54,030 nt of DNA from CAMENZ01 sp041854955 (GCA_041854955.1 JBHADF010000028.1:1-54030); one strand, 5' to 3'. Shown: positions 42,665-52,643, counted from the stretch's first letter. Made by a program: numbers and translations. The notes: generated by a model not told the origin, from the letters alone.

Positions 42665-44089
42665 ATGGGAGGATTTTTCGGTGTGGTTTCCGAAAGCGAC
42701 AGCATGCTGAACGTTTTTTTCGGAGTAGACTACCATTCCCATTTAGGAACCAAGAGAGGCGGTCTGGCAGCTTATGATGAGGAAATAGGCTTTCAGAGAG
42801 AAATTCACAATATTGAAAACTCGCCTTTCAGAACAAAATTTGAAAATATAATAAACGAAATGAGAGGCAAGGCGGTCATAGGCTGCATAAGCGATTCAGA
42901 CCCGCAGCCTCTGCTCATACGCTCCAATTTGGGCACATATGCCATTTGTACTGTAGGAAGGATAAATAATTCCGCTGAGCTCATCGAGCAATATCTTTCC
43001 TACAGCGGAGGGCATTTCGGCGCCATGACCGGTGGAAAGATTAACGCTACGGAGCTGGTGGCCGCCCTCATAAATCAAAAGAGCGGCTTTAAGGAAGGAA
43101 TTGAATTTGCACAGAAAAGAATAGACGGCTCTATGTCTATTCTGATTCTCACAGAGGAAGGGAGCATCATAGCTGCCAGAGACAGACAGGGGCGTCTTCC
43201 TGTACAGATAGGAAAGGATGAGGAAGGCTATGCAGTTTCCTTTGAGTCCTTTGCATATACTAAATTAGGCTTTGCCGACGAAAAGGAGTTGGGTCCGGGA
43301 GAGATCGTAGAGATTACGGCCAAGGAAATCAAACAGCTGGCTCCTCCTCAGGAGGAAATGAAAATATGTGCTTTCCTCTGGTCATACTACGGCTATCCCA
43401 ATTCGGACTACGAAGGAAAGAATGTGGAGAAGATGCGATACACAAACGGCGCCATTATGGCCCGTCATGATATGGCTACGGGAAAAGCTGAGGGTATCGA
43501 CTATGCCTGCGGTGTTCCAGACAGCGGAACCCCTCACGCTATAGGCTATTCCAACGAAAGCGACATACCCTTTGCCAGACCCTTCATAAAATATACTCCC
43601 ACCTGGCCCAGAAGCTTTATGCCGGCCAATCAAAAGGAGAGGGACAAGGTGGCAAAGATGAAGCAGATTCCTGTGCACGAGCTCATAAAGGACAAGAGCC
43701 TGCTCTTTGTGGATGACTCCATAGTGAGAGGTACCCAGCTGAGAGAGACGGTGGAATTCCTCTTTGAGCACGGTGCTAAGGCTGTTCACATGCGTTCTGC
43801 CTGCCCTCCCATAATGTACGGATGCAAATATCTTAATTTCTCCGGAAAGACTGAGGAAAAGGACCTGCTTGCCAGAAGAGTCATATTGGAGCTAGAAGGG
43901 GAAGAGGGCAATAAACATGTTGACGAATACAGCGATTCTTCCACGGAGAGGGGTCAAAATCTCAGGAAAGCCATATGCGAGAAATTTAACTTCAACTCTC
44001 TGGAATTTCAATCCTTAGAAGGTATAATAGAAGCTATCGGACTGGATAAGTGCAAGCTTTGCACCTATTGTTGGAACGGAAAGGAATAA
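42665..44089 (+). CDS. purF: Amidophosphoribosyltransferase PurF lacking the glutaminase cysteine
   Basis: PurF makes phosphoribosylamine from PRPP, the first committed purine step. The C-terminal half is a normal phosphoribosyltransferase: LLFVDDSIVRGTQLRETVEF (PRPP loop), GVPDSGTPHAIGYS and KLCTYCWNGKE at the end, with cysteines suitable for an iron-sulfur cluster. The N-terminal Ntn domain is degenerate. It starts MGGFFGVVSES where an active PurF has Cys1 (CGIFGI pattern); IGCISDSDPQP replaces the usual GHxRYST segment, and TVGRINNSAEL replaces HNGNLxN. The catalytic Cys, Arg and oxyanion Asn are thus all missing and glutamine hydrolysis is not expected; free ammonia or a separate glutaminase would be the nitrogen source. 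Strong AAAGGAGG ribosome site; 474 residues. Confidence 0.9.
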   Translation: MGGFFGVVSESDSMLNVFFGVDYHSHLGTKRGGLAAYDEEIGFQREIHNIENSPFRTKFENIINEMRGKAVIGCISDSDPQPLLIRSNLGTYAICTVGRINNSAELIEQYLSYSGGHFGAMTGGKINATELVAALINQKSGFKEGIEFAQKRIDGSMSILILTEEGSIIAARDRQGRLPVQIGKDEEGYAVSFESFAYTKLGFADEKELGPGEIVEITAKEIKQLAPPQEEMKICAFLWSYYGYPNSDYEGKNVEKMRYTNGAIMARHDMATGKAEGIDYACGVPDSGTPHAIGYSNESDIPFARPFIKYTPTWPRSFMPANQKERDKVAKMKQIPVHELIKDKSLLFVDDSIVRGTQLRETVEFLFEHGAKAVHMRSACPPIMYGCKYLNFSGKTEEKDLLARRVILELEGEEGNKHVDEYSDSSTERGQNLRKAICEKFNFNSLEFQSLEGIIEAIGLDKCKLCTYCWNGKE

Positions 44090-44092
44090 GTC

Positions 44093-45136
44093 ATGAACGA
44101 AAAATCTCAATCAAAGAGCTATGCGGAAGCAGGAGTAGATATTACTGCCGGATACAAGGCTGTAGAATTGATGAAGAAGCATATCGCCAGGACGGTAATC
44201 GGTGGCGGTAATGTAGATATAGGCGGTTTTGGCGGTCTTTTTGAGCTGGACATCACAGATATGAAGAGACCTGTTTTGGTCAGCGGCACCGACGGTGTAG
44301 GCACTAAGCTTAAAATGGCCTTCCTCATGGACAGGCATAACACCGTAGGCATAGACTGTGTGGCAATGTGCGTAAACGATATAATATGCTGCGGAGCAAA
44401 GCCTCTCTTTTTTTTAGACTATATAGCCTGCGGAAAGAATTATCCGGAAAAAATCGCGGATATAGTTTCCGGCATAGCTGAGGGCTGTGTTCAGGCAGGC
44501 TGTCAGCTTGTAGGAGGAGAAACGGCGGAGATGCCCGGCTTCTATGACGAAGATGAATACGATCTGGCAGGCTTCAGTGTAGGTGCTGTGGATAAATCCA
44601 AGGTGTTGGATAAGAATAAGATGGCGGAAGGTGATGTGATAATAGCACTTCCTTCCAGCGGTGTTCACTCAAACGGCTTCTCCCTGGTGAGAAAGGTCTT
44701 CGATGTGGAAAAGACAGATTTGAAGGCTCCTGTGGCTGAGCTGGGCGGAGCATCCTTAGGAGAAACCCTCCTGACACCTACCAGAATTTATGTAAAGCCT
44801 ATGGTGGAGCTGTTCAAGCAGGTGGAGGTTAAAGGCGTTTCCCACATTACAGGGGGCGGCTTCTATGAAAACATCCCAAGAAGTATTCCTGAAGGCTTAG
44901 GAGCAGAGATAGAAAAATCAGCTCTCAAGATTTTGCCCATATTTAAGCTCATAGCTGAGAGAGGGAATATACCCGAGCAGGATATGTTTAATACCTTTAA
45001 TATGGGTGTAGGAATGGTGCTCATAGTTGCTCCGGAAAATGCAGACAAAGCTTTATCTGTTTTAAGAGCAGAGGGAGAAGAACCCTATGTTATAGGAAAG
45101 ATTGTAAAGTCCGACGAAAAGGTAAGGATATGGTAA
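44093..45136 (+). CDS. purM: AIR synthetase (phosphoribosylformylglycinamidine cyclo-ligase)
   Basis: PurM closes the imidazole ring with ATP. The 347-residue protein shows SYAEAGVDITAGYKAVELMK, LVSGTDGVGTKLKMAF, GIDCVAMCVNDIICCGAKPL, LDYIACGK, GGETAEMPGFY and VSHITGGGFYENIPRSIPEG. It begins three bases after purF and overlaps purN by seven bases. Confidence 0.97.
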   Translation: MNEKSQSKSYAEAGVDITAGYKAVELMKKHIARTVIGGGNVDIGGFGGLFELDITDMKRPVLVSGTDGVGTKLKMAFLMDRHNTVGIDCVAMCVNDIICCGAKPLFFLDYIACGKNYPEKIADIVSGIAEGCVQAGCQLVGGETAEMPGFYDEDEYDLAGFSVGAVDKSKVLDKNKMAEGDVIIALPSSGVHSNGFSLVRKVFDVEKTDLKAPVAELGGASLGETLLTPTRIYVKPMVELFKQVEVKGVSHITGGGFYENIPRSIPEGLGAEIEKSALKILPIFKLIAERGNIPEQDMFNTFNMGVGMVLIVAPENADKALSVLRAEGEEPYVIGKIVKSDEKVRIW

Positions 45137-45747
45137 AGATAAGAACGGCGGTTTTGGTTTCCGGAGGCGGCACCAATCTCCAAGCCCTCATAGATACCGA
45201 AAGAGCAGGAAATATGGAAACTGTGGAATTGGCTTTAGTGATTTCCAATAAGGAAGATGCTTTCGCCTTGGAAAGAGCCGGTAAAGCAGGTATTCCAACC
45301 AAAACCCTGCTTAGAGCAGCTTTTGACAGTCAAAAGGCTTTTGAGGAAGCCTTGGCTCAAATTCTCAACGAGCAGGGAATAGAGCTGATTATTATGGCAG
45401 GCTTTATGAGCATTCTCAGCGGCGATTTCACGGAAAAGTTCGCAGGAAGAATAATAAATGTTCATCCCTCCCTTATACCTTCCTTTTGCGGGAAAGGATA
45501 TTACGGCATCCATGTTCATGAGGCAGCCCTGAAATACGGAGTCAAGGTGACGGGAGCTACCGTTCACTATGTCAACGAGATTCCCGACGGAGGCCGGATA
45601 ATTCTGCAAAAAGCTGTGGACGTAGAGGATGATGACAGCCCTGAGACCTTGCAGCTTCGCGTTATGAAGGAGGCAGAGTGGATTATACTGCCTCAGGCTG
45701 CAGAAATGGTGGCTCGTCGCATTTTGAAGGAGAGAGAAGAGAAATGA
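45130..45747 (+). CDS. purN: Phosphoribosylglycinamide formyltransferase
   Basis: PurN transfers a formyl group from 10-formyl-tetrahydrofolate to GAR. In 205 residues: VLVSGGGTNLQALID, IIMAGFMSIL, the catalytic NVHPSLIPSFCGKGYYG, and VTGATVHYVNEIPDGGRIIL with the catalytic His and Asp. It overlaps purM (seven bases) and the next gene (ATGA, four bases), so all three are translationally coupled. Confidence 0.96.
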   Translation: MVKIRTAVLVSGGGTNLQALIDTERAGNMETVELALVISNKEDAFALERAGKAGIPTKTLLRAAFDSQKAFEEALAQILNEQGIELIIMAGFMSILSGDFTEKFAGRIINVHPSLIPSFCGKGYYGIHVHEAALKYGVKVTGATVHYVNEIPDGGRIILQKAVDVEDDDSPETLQLRVMKEAEWIILPQAAEMVARRILKEREEK

Positions 45748-46466
45748 GCATATATGAAAAGAAAACTATGGGAGAGCTGGTAGGTCACAATTCCTATGTG
45801 GGAAGAGGTGTAGTAATAGGCTTGACTCCCGATGGAAAAAAGGCAGCCATAGCCTATTTTATCATGGGTAGGAGCGACAACTCCAGAAACAGAATTTTCG
45901 CCAAGGAGGGAGAGGCGGTAACCATATATCCCTTTGACAGCAGCAAGGTGGAGGATCCTTCCCTCATAATATACTCGCCTATAAGGAAGTATGAAAACTC
46001 CTTAATCGTTACCAACGGAGATCAGACGGATACCATATATGATGCCTTGTCGGAGGGAGGAAGCTTTGAGGAAGCCCTCATGACGAGAGCCTTTGAACCG
46101 GATGCTCCTAATCTGACACCCCGAATAAGCGGCATAGCATATTTGGAAGAGGAAAACTTCAGATATGATATGAGCATATTAAAGAGCATGGATGAAATTG
46201 GCAGCAGCTGCGGAAGATACTTCTACAGATATGAGGCAATTCCCGGCTTAGGCCATTTTATACACACCTATGAGGGGGACGGAAATCCCTTACCTACATT
46301 TCAGGGAGCGCCTAAGAGAGTAGATATACCTGAAAGCTTAGAAGCATTTGCGCAGAATATCTGGGAAAATCTTGACGGAAACAATAAGATTTCTCTCTAT
46401 GCCTGCCATATAGACCTTAAAACGGGCAAGAGAGAGGACGTACTCTATAATTTAAACAAGAACTAA
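45744..46466 (+). CDS. purO: PurO-type IMP cyclohydrolase
   Basis: A 240-residue member of the IMP_cyclohyd family (PF07826), first known from methanogens as PurO, which closes FAICAR to IMP. Recognisable parts are LVGHNSYVGRGVVIGLTPDG, AIAYFIMGRSDNSRNRIF, IVTNGDQTDTIYDALSEGGS, FEPDAPNLTPRISGI and YRYEAIPGLGHFIHTYEGDG. The start ATG 45744 overlaps the purN stop. It replaces the N-terminal cyclohydrolase domain that is missing from the next gene. Confidence 0.9.
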   Translation: MSIYEKKTMGELVGHNSYVGRGVVIGLTPDGKKAAIAYFIMGRSDNSRNRIFAKEGEAVTIYPFDSSKVEDPSLIIYSPIRKYENSLIVTNGDQTDTIYDALSEGGSFEEALMTRAFEPDAPNLTPRISGIAYLEEENFRYDMSILKSMDEIGSSCGRYFYRYEAIPGLGHFIHTYEGDGNPLPTFQGAPKRVDIPESLEAFAQNIWENLDGNNKISLYACHIDLKTGKREDVLYNLNKN

Positions 46467-46489
46467 AACGAGAAGAAGAGGAGGCCGAT

Positions 46490-47674
46490 ATGAAAGAATA
46501 TGAGTTGAAATACGGGTGTAACCCCAATCAAAAGCCGGCAAAGGTATATATGGAAAAGGGCGGGGAGCTTCCTATGGAAATTTTAAACGGAAGACCCGGT
46601 TATATTAACCTTTTGGATGCACTAAACAGCTGGCAGCTTGTAAAGGAAATAAAGGAGGCCACCGGCATGTGTGCGGCTACCTCTTTTAAGCATGTAAGCC
46701 CAACCTCCGCCGCTGTCGGTAAAAAGCTTGGAGAAAAGCTGAAAAAGGCTTGCTTTGTAGAGGACATAGAGGGTTTGGACGATTCCCCCATAGCATCGGC
46801 CTATGCCAGAGCCAGAGGAACGGACAGAATGTCATCCTTCGGAGACTGGATAGCCCTTTCCGACAAATGCGACATTATCTGTGCAAAGCTCATATTGAGA
46901 GAGGTTTCCGACGGTGTCATCGCTCCCGACTTCGAGCCGGAAGCTTTGGAAATACTCAAACAAAAGAAAAAGGGCAATTACAATATCATAAAGATTGACG
47001 AAAGCTATGTACCGGAAGCCGTAGAAAAAAAGCAGGTCTATGGCATAACCTTCCGGCAGGGGAGAAATGATTTCGCCATAGACAAGGAGCTTTTCAGTAA
47101 TATTGTTACGGAAAACCAAAATCTTCCCGAAGAGGCGGTGACCAATCTGACAATAGCCCTCATAACCTTGAAATATACCCAGTCAAACTCCGTATGCTTT
47201 GCCTTTGACGGTCAGGCCATCGGCGTGGGAGCAGGCCAACAGTCCAGAATTCACTGCACTCGTTTGGCAGGAGAAAAGGCGGACAAATGGCTTATGAGGC
47301 AGTCGGACAAGGTGCTCAATCTTCCATTCAGAGATGATGTAAAGCGTCCCGACAGAGACAACGCTATAGATATATACCTTTCCGAGGATCAGGAAGATAT
47401 AACAGGTGAAGGTGCATGGGAGAGGCTTTTCACAGAAAAGCCGGAAGCCTTTACGAGGGCAGATCAGAAGGCATATCTGGCAGGCTGCAAGGGAATAGCC
47501 TTGGCATCCGATGCTTTCTTCCCCTTCGGTGACAACATAGACAGGGCGGCTAAAAGCGGTGTAAGCTATGTGGCCCAGCCGGGAGGCTCTTTGCGAGATG
47601 ACAATGTCATTGAGGCTTGTAACAGATACGGCATGGTCATGGCAATGACGGGAATGAGACTGTTCCATCACTAA
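46490..47674 (+). CDS. purH: Stand-alone AICAR formyltransferase (PurH without cyclohydrolase domain)
   Basis: A 394-residue protein holding only the AICARFT half of PurH, which formylates AICAR with 10-formyl-tetrahydrofolate. The catalytic Lys-His pair is in FKHVSPTSAAVGKKL. Other family segments are ELKYGCNPNQKPAK, YARARGTDRMSSFGDWIAL, NLTIALITLKYTQSNSVCFA, GVGAGQQSRIHCTRLAGEKA and FFPFGDNIDRAAKSGVSYVA. No MGS-like IMP cyclohydrolase domain is present; PurO upstream supplies that step. ATG 46490 follows GAGGAGGCCGAT. Confidence 0.93.
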   Translation: MKEYELKYGCNPNQKPAKVYMEKGGELPMEILNGRPGYINLLDALNSWQLVKEIKEATGMCAATSFKHVSPTSAAVGKKLGEKLKKACFVEDIEGLDDSPIASAYARARGTDRMSSFGDWIALSDKCDIICAKLILREVSDGVIAPDFEPEALEILKQKKKGNYNIIKIDESYVPEAVEKKQVYGITFRQGRNDFAIDKELFSNIVTENQNLPEEAVTNLTIALITLKYTQSNSVCFAFDGQAIGVGAGQQSRIHCTRLAGEKADKWLMRQSDKVLNLPFRDDVKRPDRDNAIDIYLSEDQEDITGEGAWERLFTEKPEAFTRADQKAYLAGCKGIALASDAFFPFGDNIDRAAKSGVSYVAQPGGSLRDDNVIEACNRYGMVMAMTGMRLFHH

Positions 47675-47691
47675 GAAGGGGAGGATTTGCT

Positions 47692-48954
47692 TTGAAAATA
47701 TTAGTAGTAGGCGGTGGCGGCAGAGAGCACGCCATCATAAAGAAAATAAAGGAAAATAAATCTGTAGAAAAAATATATGCCCTTCCGGGAAACGGAGGCA
47801 TAGCAGCGGATGCAGAGTGTGTCAGCATAGATGCCAAGGATATAGACGGCATAGTGACCTTTGCCATCTCTGAGGGAGTAGACTTCGCTATCGTGGCTCC
47901 TGATGATCCCTTGGTGCTTGGTGCTGTAGATGCCTTAAACGCCCACGGAATCAAAACCTTCGGTCCGGATAAAAGGGCTGCCATAATAGAAGGCAGCAAG
48001 GCCTTTTCCAAGGACTTAATGAAGAAATACAACATACCTACGGCTGAATATCAGGTCTTTGAGGACTATGACTCGGCTCTTTCCTATGTGGAAAAATGCA
48101 ATATTCCCGTAGTTATAAAGGCTGACGGTCTGGCTCTGGGCAAAGGTGTCATAATAGCGGAAACCAGGGAAGCTGCCAAGGAGGCGGTTCATTCCATGAT
48201 GGAAGATAAGGTTTTCGGAAACAGCGGGAGCAAGGTAGTAGTAGAGGAATTTCTCACAGGACCTGAGGTTTCCGTGCTTTCCTTTACAGACGGAAAGACC
48301 ATAGTTCCCACGGTTTCCTCCATGGACCACAAGAGAGCCTTAGACGGTGACAGGGGCTTAAATACAGGCGGCATGGGCACCATAGCCCCAAACCCTTATT
48401 ATACGGAAGAAATGGCGAGAGAATGTATGGAAACCATATTTTTGCCTACGGTTGAAGCTATGAACAAGGAAGGCAGAAGCTTTTCAGGCTGCCTCTATTT
48501 CGGCTTGATGCTGACGGAGAAAGGACCTAAGGTCATAGAATACAACTGCCGCTTCGGCGATCCGGAAACCCAAGTAGTACTGCCTCTTTTAAAGACGGAT
48601 CTACTTGATATAATGATGGCTGTATGGGAAAAGAAGTTGTCGGAGGTAAAGGTGGAATTTGCCAAAGAGAGCGCCTGCTGCGTAGTTATGGCATCAAAAG
48701 GCTATCCTGAGAAGTACGACAAAGGCTTCGAGATAAATATGCCGAAGGATAAAAACATATATGTGGCAGGAGCAAAGCTGGAGGATGGCAAGCTGGTCAC
48801 AAGCGGCGGCAGAGTATTAGGCGTTACGGAAACAGGCAAAACCTTGGAGGAAGCCATAGATAAGGCCTACGAAACGGTGAAAAGCGTGGATTTTGCAAAT
48901 TCCTACTACAGAAAAGATATAGGTCAAAGGGCTTTACAGGCAGAAAGGAAATAG
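47692..48954 (+). CDS. purD: Phosphoribosylamine-glycine ligase
   Basis: PurD makes GAR from phosphoribosylamine, glycine and ATP, directly after the PurF step. The ATP-grasp enzyme of 420 residues shows ILVVGGGGREHAIIKKIKEN, SKAFSKDLMKKYNIPTA, VIKADGLALGKGVIIAETRE, NTGGMGTIAPNPYY and YNCRFGDPETQVVLPLL. The start codon is TTG 47692, read after a strong GGGGAGG. purL begins two bases after its stop codon. Confidence 0.96.
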   Translation: MKILVVGGGGREHAIIKKIKENKSVEKIYALPGNGGIAADAECVSIDAKDIDGIVTFAISEGVDFAIVAPDDPLVLGAVDALNAHGIKTFGPDKRAAIIEGSKAFSKDLMKKYNIPTAEYQVFEDYDSALSYVEKCNIPVVIKADGLALGKGVIIAETREAAKEAVHSMMEDKVFGNSGSKVVVEEFLTGPEVSVLSFTDGKTIVPTVSSMDHKRALDGDRGLNTGGMGTIAPNPYYTEEMARECMETIFLPTVEAMNKEGRSFSGCLYFGLMLTEKGPKVIEYNCRFGDPETQVVLPLLKTDLLDIMMAVWEKKLSEVKVEFAKESACCVVMASKGYPEKYDKGFEINMPKDKNIYVAGAKLEDGKLVTSGGRVLGVTETGKTLEEAIDKAYETVKSVDFANSYYRKDIGQRALQAERK

Positions 48955-48956
48955 AT

Positions 48957-51900
48957 ATGGTTTACAGAATTTTTGTTGAAAAGAAGGAAGGCCTGGACAA
49001 TGAGGCTCAGGCACTCCAAAAGGACATTAAAGAACTTTTAGGCATAAAGAATGTAAGCAAGGTGAGAGTTTTCAACAGATACGATGTGGAAAATCTGGAG
49101 GAAGAGCTTTTTAACTACTCCATAGCTACCGTATTTTCAGAACCTCAGCTTGACCGTGTAACCTTTGAAATGCCTGCTTCAAAGCTGAATTTTGCCGTGG
49201 AATATTTGCCGGGTCAGTTTGACCAGAGGGCCAATTCCGCCGCTGAATGTATTCAGATAATATCCAAGGGAGAAAGACCTACCATAAGAACTGCGAAGGT
49301 TTATGGAATTACAGGTAAGCTGACACAGGACGAAATAAACAGCATAAAGAAATATGTTATAAACCCGGTGGAAGCTCGTGAGGCCTCTATGGATAAACCG
49401 GAAACCTTGGCTGTGGAATATGTGCTGCCTGAAACCGTTGAAGTTATAAGAGGCTTCAATGAGTTGGATCACAAGGGCTTAGAGGCGTTCATTGCAGACA
49501 GAGGTCTTGCCATGGATTTAGGCGACATAATTTTCTGCCAAAAGTATTTCCAAGAGGAAGACAGGGAGCCTACGGTGACGGAGATAAAGATGATAGACAC
49601 CTATTGGTCTGACCATTGCCGCCACACCACCTTTAACACCACCATAGACAGGGTTAAATTTGAGGACCCAATACTGGAAAAAACCTACGAGAAATATTTG
49701 TCCCTGAGAAAGGACTTAAACAGAACCAAGCCCGTAAATCTGATGGATTTGGCCACCATAGCCGTAAAGATTTTGAAAAAGGAAGGAAAGCTGACTAAGC
49801 TGGACGAATCTGAAGAAATCAATGCCTGCACTGTCAAGATAGATGTTAATGTAGGCGGAAAAACCGAAAAATGGCTGCTCCTTTTCAAAAACGAAACCCA
49901 CAATCATCCTACGGAAATAGAACCCTTCGGCGGTGCCGCCACCTGCGTGGGAGGTGCCATAAGAGACCCCCTTTCGGGGAGAAGCTATGTCTATGGAGCC
50001 ATGAGGGTTACGGGAGCAGGAGACCCTCTGGTGCCCGTTTCGGAAACCCTGCCGGGAAAACTGCCTCAGAGAACACTGGTAACTACTGCCGCTGCAGGAT
50101 ACAGCTCCTATGGAAACCAGATTGGCCTTGCCACCGGCCAGGTGGACGAAATCTACCATCCCGGCTATGTGGCTAAGCGCATGGAAGTAGGTGCAGTCAT
50201 AGCAGCTGCTCCCGAGGAAAATGTAAGGAGAGAAGTTCCTGCTCCGGGAGATAAGGTAATCCTTTTAGGCGGAAAGACGGGAAGAGACGGATGCGGAGGA
50301 GCTACAGGCTCATCAAAATCTCACAATCTTTCATCCTTGGAGGATTGCGGTGCAGAGGTACAGAAGGGAAATGCTCCCGAGGAGAGAAAGCTTCAGAGAC
50401 TTTTCAGAAATCCTCAAGCCTCCAAGCTGATAAAACGTTGCAACGACTTTGGAGCAGGCGGTGTATCCGTAGCCATAGGCGAGCTTGCCGACGGACTGGA
50501 GATATATCTGGACAGAGTGCCAAAAAAATATGAAGGTTTAGACGGTACCGAGCTTGCTATCAGCGAATCGCAGGAAAGAATGGCCGTAGTGGTGGAGGAT
50601 AAGGATGTTGACAGCTTCTGCCAAATGGCGAGACAAGAAAATCTGGAAGCCACAGTAGTAGCGGAGGTAACGGCAGAGCCTCGTCTTGTAATGCATTGGA
50701 AGGGAAACAAGATAGTAGATGTTTCCAGAGCATTCCTTGATACAAACGGTGCAGAAAAGCACATAGATATAGAAGCCGGAAAGCCTCAGAGCTTCCAAAA
50801 GACCTTGGATGGAGATTTTGCACAGGAATATATGAAGCTGGCAGGAGACTTGAATGTGTGTTCCAAGCGAGGCTTGTCGGAGCGCTTCGACTCCACCATA
50901 GGAGCAGGAGCCGTGCTCATGCCCTTCGGAGGAAAGTTCCAGAGAACTCCTGTACAGGCCATGGTTACAAAGATTTCCGTGGAGAAGGAAGATACGGACA
51001 CCTGTAGCCTCATGTCCTGGGGATACAACCCTTTCATATCGGAAAAGAGCCCCTATCACGGAGCATATCTGGCAGTGGTGGAATCGGTCTCCAAGCTGGT
51101 GGCTCACGGAGCTTCCTTCAGTGAGGTTTATCTTTCCTTCCAGGAATATTTTGAAAAGCTGGGAAGTGACCCTAAGCGTTGGGGCAAGCCTTTCTCCGCT
51201 CTTTTAGGTGCCCTGGAAGCACAGCTTGCATTAGGTGTGGGAGCCATAGGCGGAAAGGACTCCATGAGCGGAACTTTTGAAGATATCAGCGTTCCGCCAA
51301 CCTTGATTTCCTTTGCTGTAACCACCGATGAGGTGAAGAATATAGTTTCTCCTGAATTTAAACAGGCAGGTAACCCTGTATATATCTTACGACCGGAGGT
51401 TGATGAGGCAGGACTACCCACCGGTGAAAGCCTGAAGGCTACATACGACTCGGTGACGGAGCTTATGAGAGCAGGAAAATGCGTAAGCTGCTACACGCCT
51501 ACCTTAGGGGGCATAGCAGAAGGAATCCTCAAGATGACCATGGGTAACGGCATCGGCTTTGCCTACAATGATAATCTGACAGATGAAGAAATTTTCGGAT
51601 ATTCCTACGGATCCTTCATAGTAGAAGCCACTGAAGAGCTTAAAACAGGTCTCCTCATAGGAAAGACCACATCGGAGCAGGTGATTTCCAAAGCAGGCAG
51701 CATTTTGGCTTTGGCAGACTTGGAGACCATATATGAGGACAAGCTGGAAAGCGTATATCCTTGTAATCTGAAAAAATCTGAGGACAAGGTTGAAAACTTC
51801 TCCTATGAGACTGAGAAAAAATTCAGTGCAAATATAAAGGTGGCTAAGCCTAAGGTGCTTATCCCCGTATTCCCGGGAACCAACTGCGAATACGATTCTG

Positions 51901-52643
51901 CCAAGGCCTTTAGAGGTGCGGGAGCGGAGGCTGAAATTTTCGTCATAAATAACCTGACAGCATCAGATGTGGCAAAATCCGTGGAAACCTTTGCAAAATC
52001 CATAAGGTCAAGCCAGATTATATTCATTCCCGGAGGCTTTTCCGGAGGAGACGAACCTGACGGCTCAGGCAAACTCATAACCGCATTTTTCAGAAATCCT
52101 GAAATAAAGGAAGCCGTAACGGAGCTTCTGGAAGAGAGAGACGGTCTTATGGCAGGTATCTGCAACGGATTCCAGGCACTCATAAAGTTAGGCTTGGTTC
52201 CCTACGGAAAGATAGTGGAAACCGACGAAAATTCACCGACCTTAGCCCACAACCGGATCGGTAGACACCAGTCCAAGCTGGTTCAGGTAAGGGTGGCTTC
52301 CAACAATTCACCATGGCTTTCCAAGGTGAAGGTGGGAGACATATTCTCCGTGCCTATTTCCCACGGAGAAGGCAGATTCCTGGCAGACAGAAAGCTGGTA
52401 GAGGAGCTGGCGGCAAAAGGTCAGGTCATAACCCAGTATGTGGATATGGCAGGAAATGCCACCCAGGATATTCAGTACAATCCTAACGGCTCCGTATGTG
52501 CCGTAGAGGGTATCGTTTCCCCTGACGGCAGAGTTTTGGGAAAGATGGGACACTCGGAGAGAATTGGCGCAGGACTTTATAAAAATGTGCCGGGCAACTT
52601 CGACATGCAGATGTTCCTGTCAGCAGTGGAGTATTTTAGGTAG
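48957..52643 (+). CDS. purL: Phosphoribosylformylglycinamidine synthase, single-chain PurL
   Basis: A 1228-residue fused FGAM synthase (clostridial single-chain clade) that turns FGAR, glutamine and ATP into FGAM. An N-terminal PurS-like part (about 1-90) precedes two synthetase halves. Marks are YWSDHCRHTTFNTTIDRVKF, NETHNHPTEIEPFGGAATCV, GAGGVSVAIGELADGLEIYL and GAIGGKDSMSGTFEDI. The C-terminal class I glutaminase starts VLIPVFPGTNCEYDSAKAF, with the nucleophile in GLMAGICNGFQALIKLGLVP (Cys near 1067) and His-Glu in ISHGEGRFLADRKL. Unlike PurF here, this glutaminase looks intact. Last gene of the operon; a terminator follows about 100 bases later. Confidence 0.97.
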   Translation: MVYRIFVEKKEGLDNEAQALQKDIKELLGIKNVSKVRVFNRYDVENLEEELFNYSIATVFSEPQLDRVTFEMPASKLNFAVEYLPGQFDQRANSAAECIQIISKGERPTIRTAKVYGITGKLTQDEINSIKKYVINPVEAREASMDKPETLAVEYVLPETVEVIRGFNELDHKGLEAFIADRGLAMDLGDIIFCQKYFQEEDREPTVTEIKMIDTYWSDHCRHTTFNTTIDRVKFEDPILEKTYEKYLSLRKDLNRTKPVNLMDLATIAVKILKKEGKLTKLDESEEINACTVKIDVNVGGKTEKWLLLFKNETHNHPTEIEPFGGAATCVGGAIRDPLSGRSYVYGAMRVTGAGDPLVPVSETLPGKLPQRTLVTTAAAGYSSYGNQIGLATGQVDEIYHPGYVAKRMEVGAVIAAAPEENVRREVPAPGDKVILLGGKTGRDGCGGATGSSKSHNLSSLEDCGAEVQKGNAPEERKLQRLFRNPQASKLIKRCNDFGAGGVSVAIGELADGLEIYLDRVPKKYEGLDGTELAISESQERMAVVVEDKDVDSFCQMARQENLEATVVAEVTAEPRLVMHWKGNKIVDVSRAFLDTNGAEKHIDIEAGKPQSFQKTLDGDFAQEYMKLAGDLNVCSKRGLSERFDSTIGAGAVLMPFGGKFQRTPVQAMVTKISVEKEDTDTCSLMSWGYNPFISEKSPYHGAYLAVVESVSKLVAHGASFSEVYLSFQEYFEKLGSDPKRWGKPFSALLGALEAQLALGVGAIGGKDSMSGTFEDISVPPTLISFAVTTDEVKNIVSPEFKQAGNPVYILRPEVDEAGLPTGESLKATYDSVTELMRAGKCVSCYTPTLGGIAEGILKMTMGNGIGFAYNDNLTDEEIFGYSYGSFIVEATEELKTGLLIGKTTSEQVISKAGSILALADLETIYEDKLESVYPCNLKKSEDKVENFSYETEKKFSANIKVAKPKVLIPVFPGTNCEYDSAKAFRGAGAEAEIFVINNLTASDVAKSVETFAKSIRSSQIIFIPGGFSGGDEPDGSGKLITAFFRNPEIKEAVTELLEERDGLMAGICNGFQALIKLGLVPYGKIVETDENSPTLAHNRIGRHQSKLVQVRVASNNSPWLSKVKVGDIFSVPISHGEGRFLADRKLVEELAAKGQVITQYVDMAGNATQDIQYNPNGSVCAVEGIVSPDGRVLGKMGHSERIGAGLYKNVPGNFDMQMFLSAVEYFR

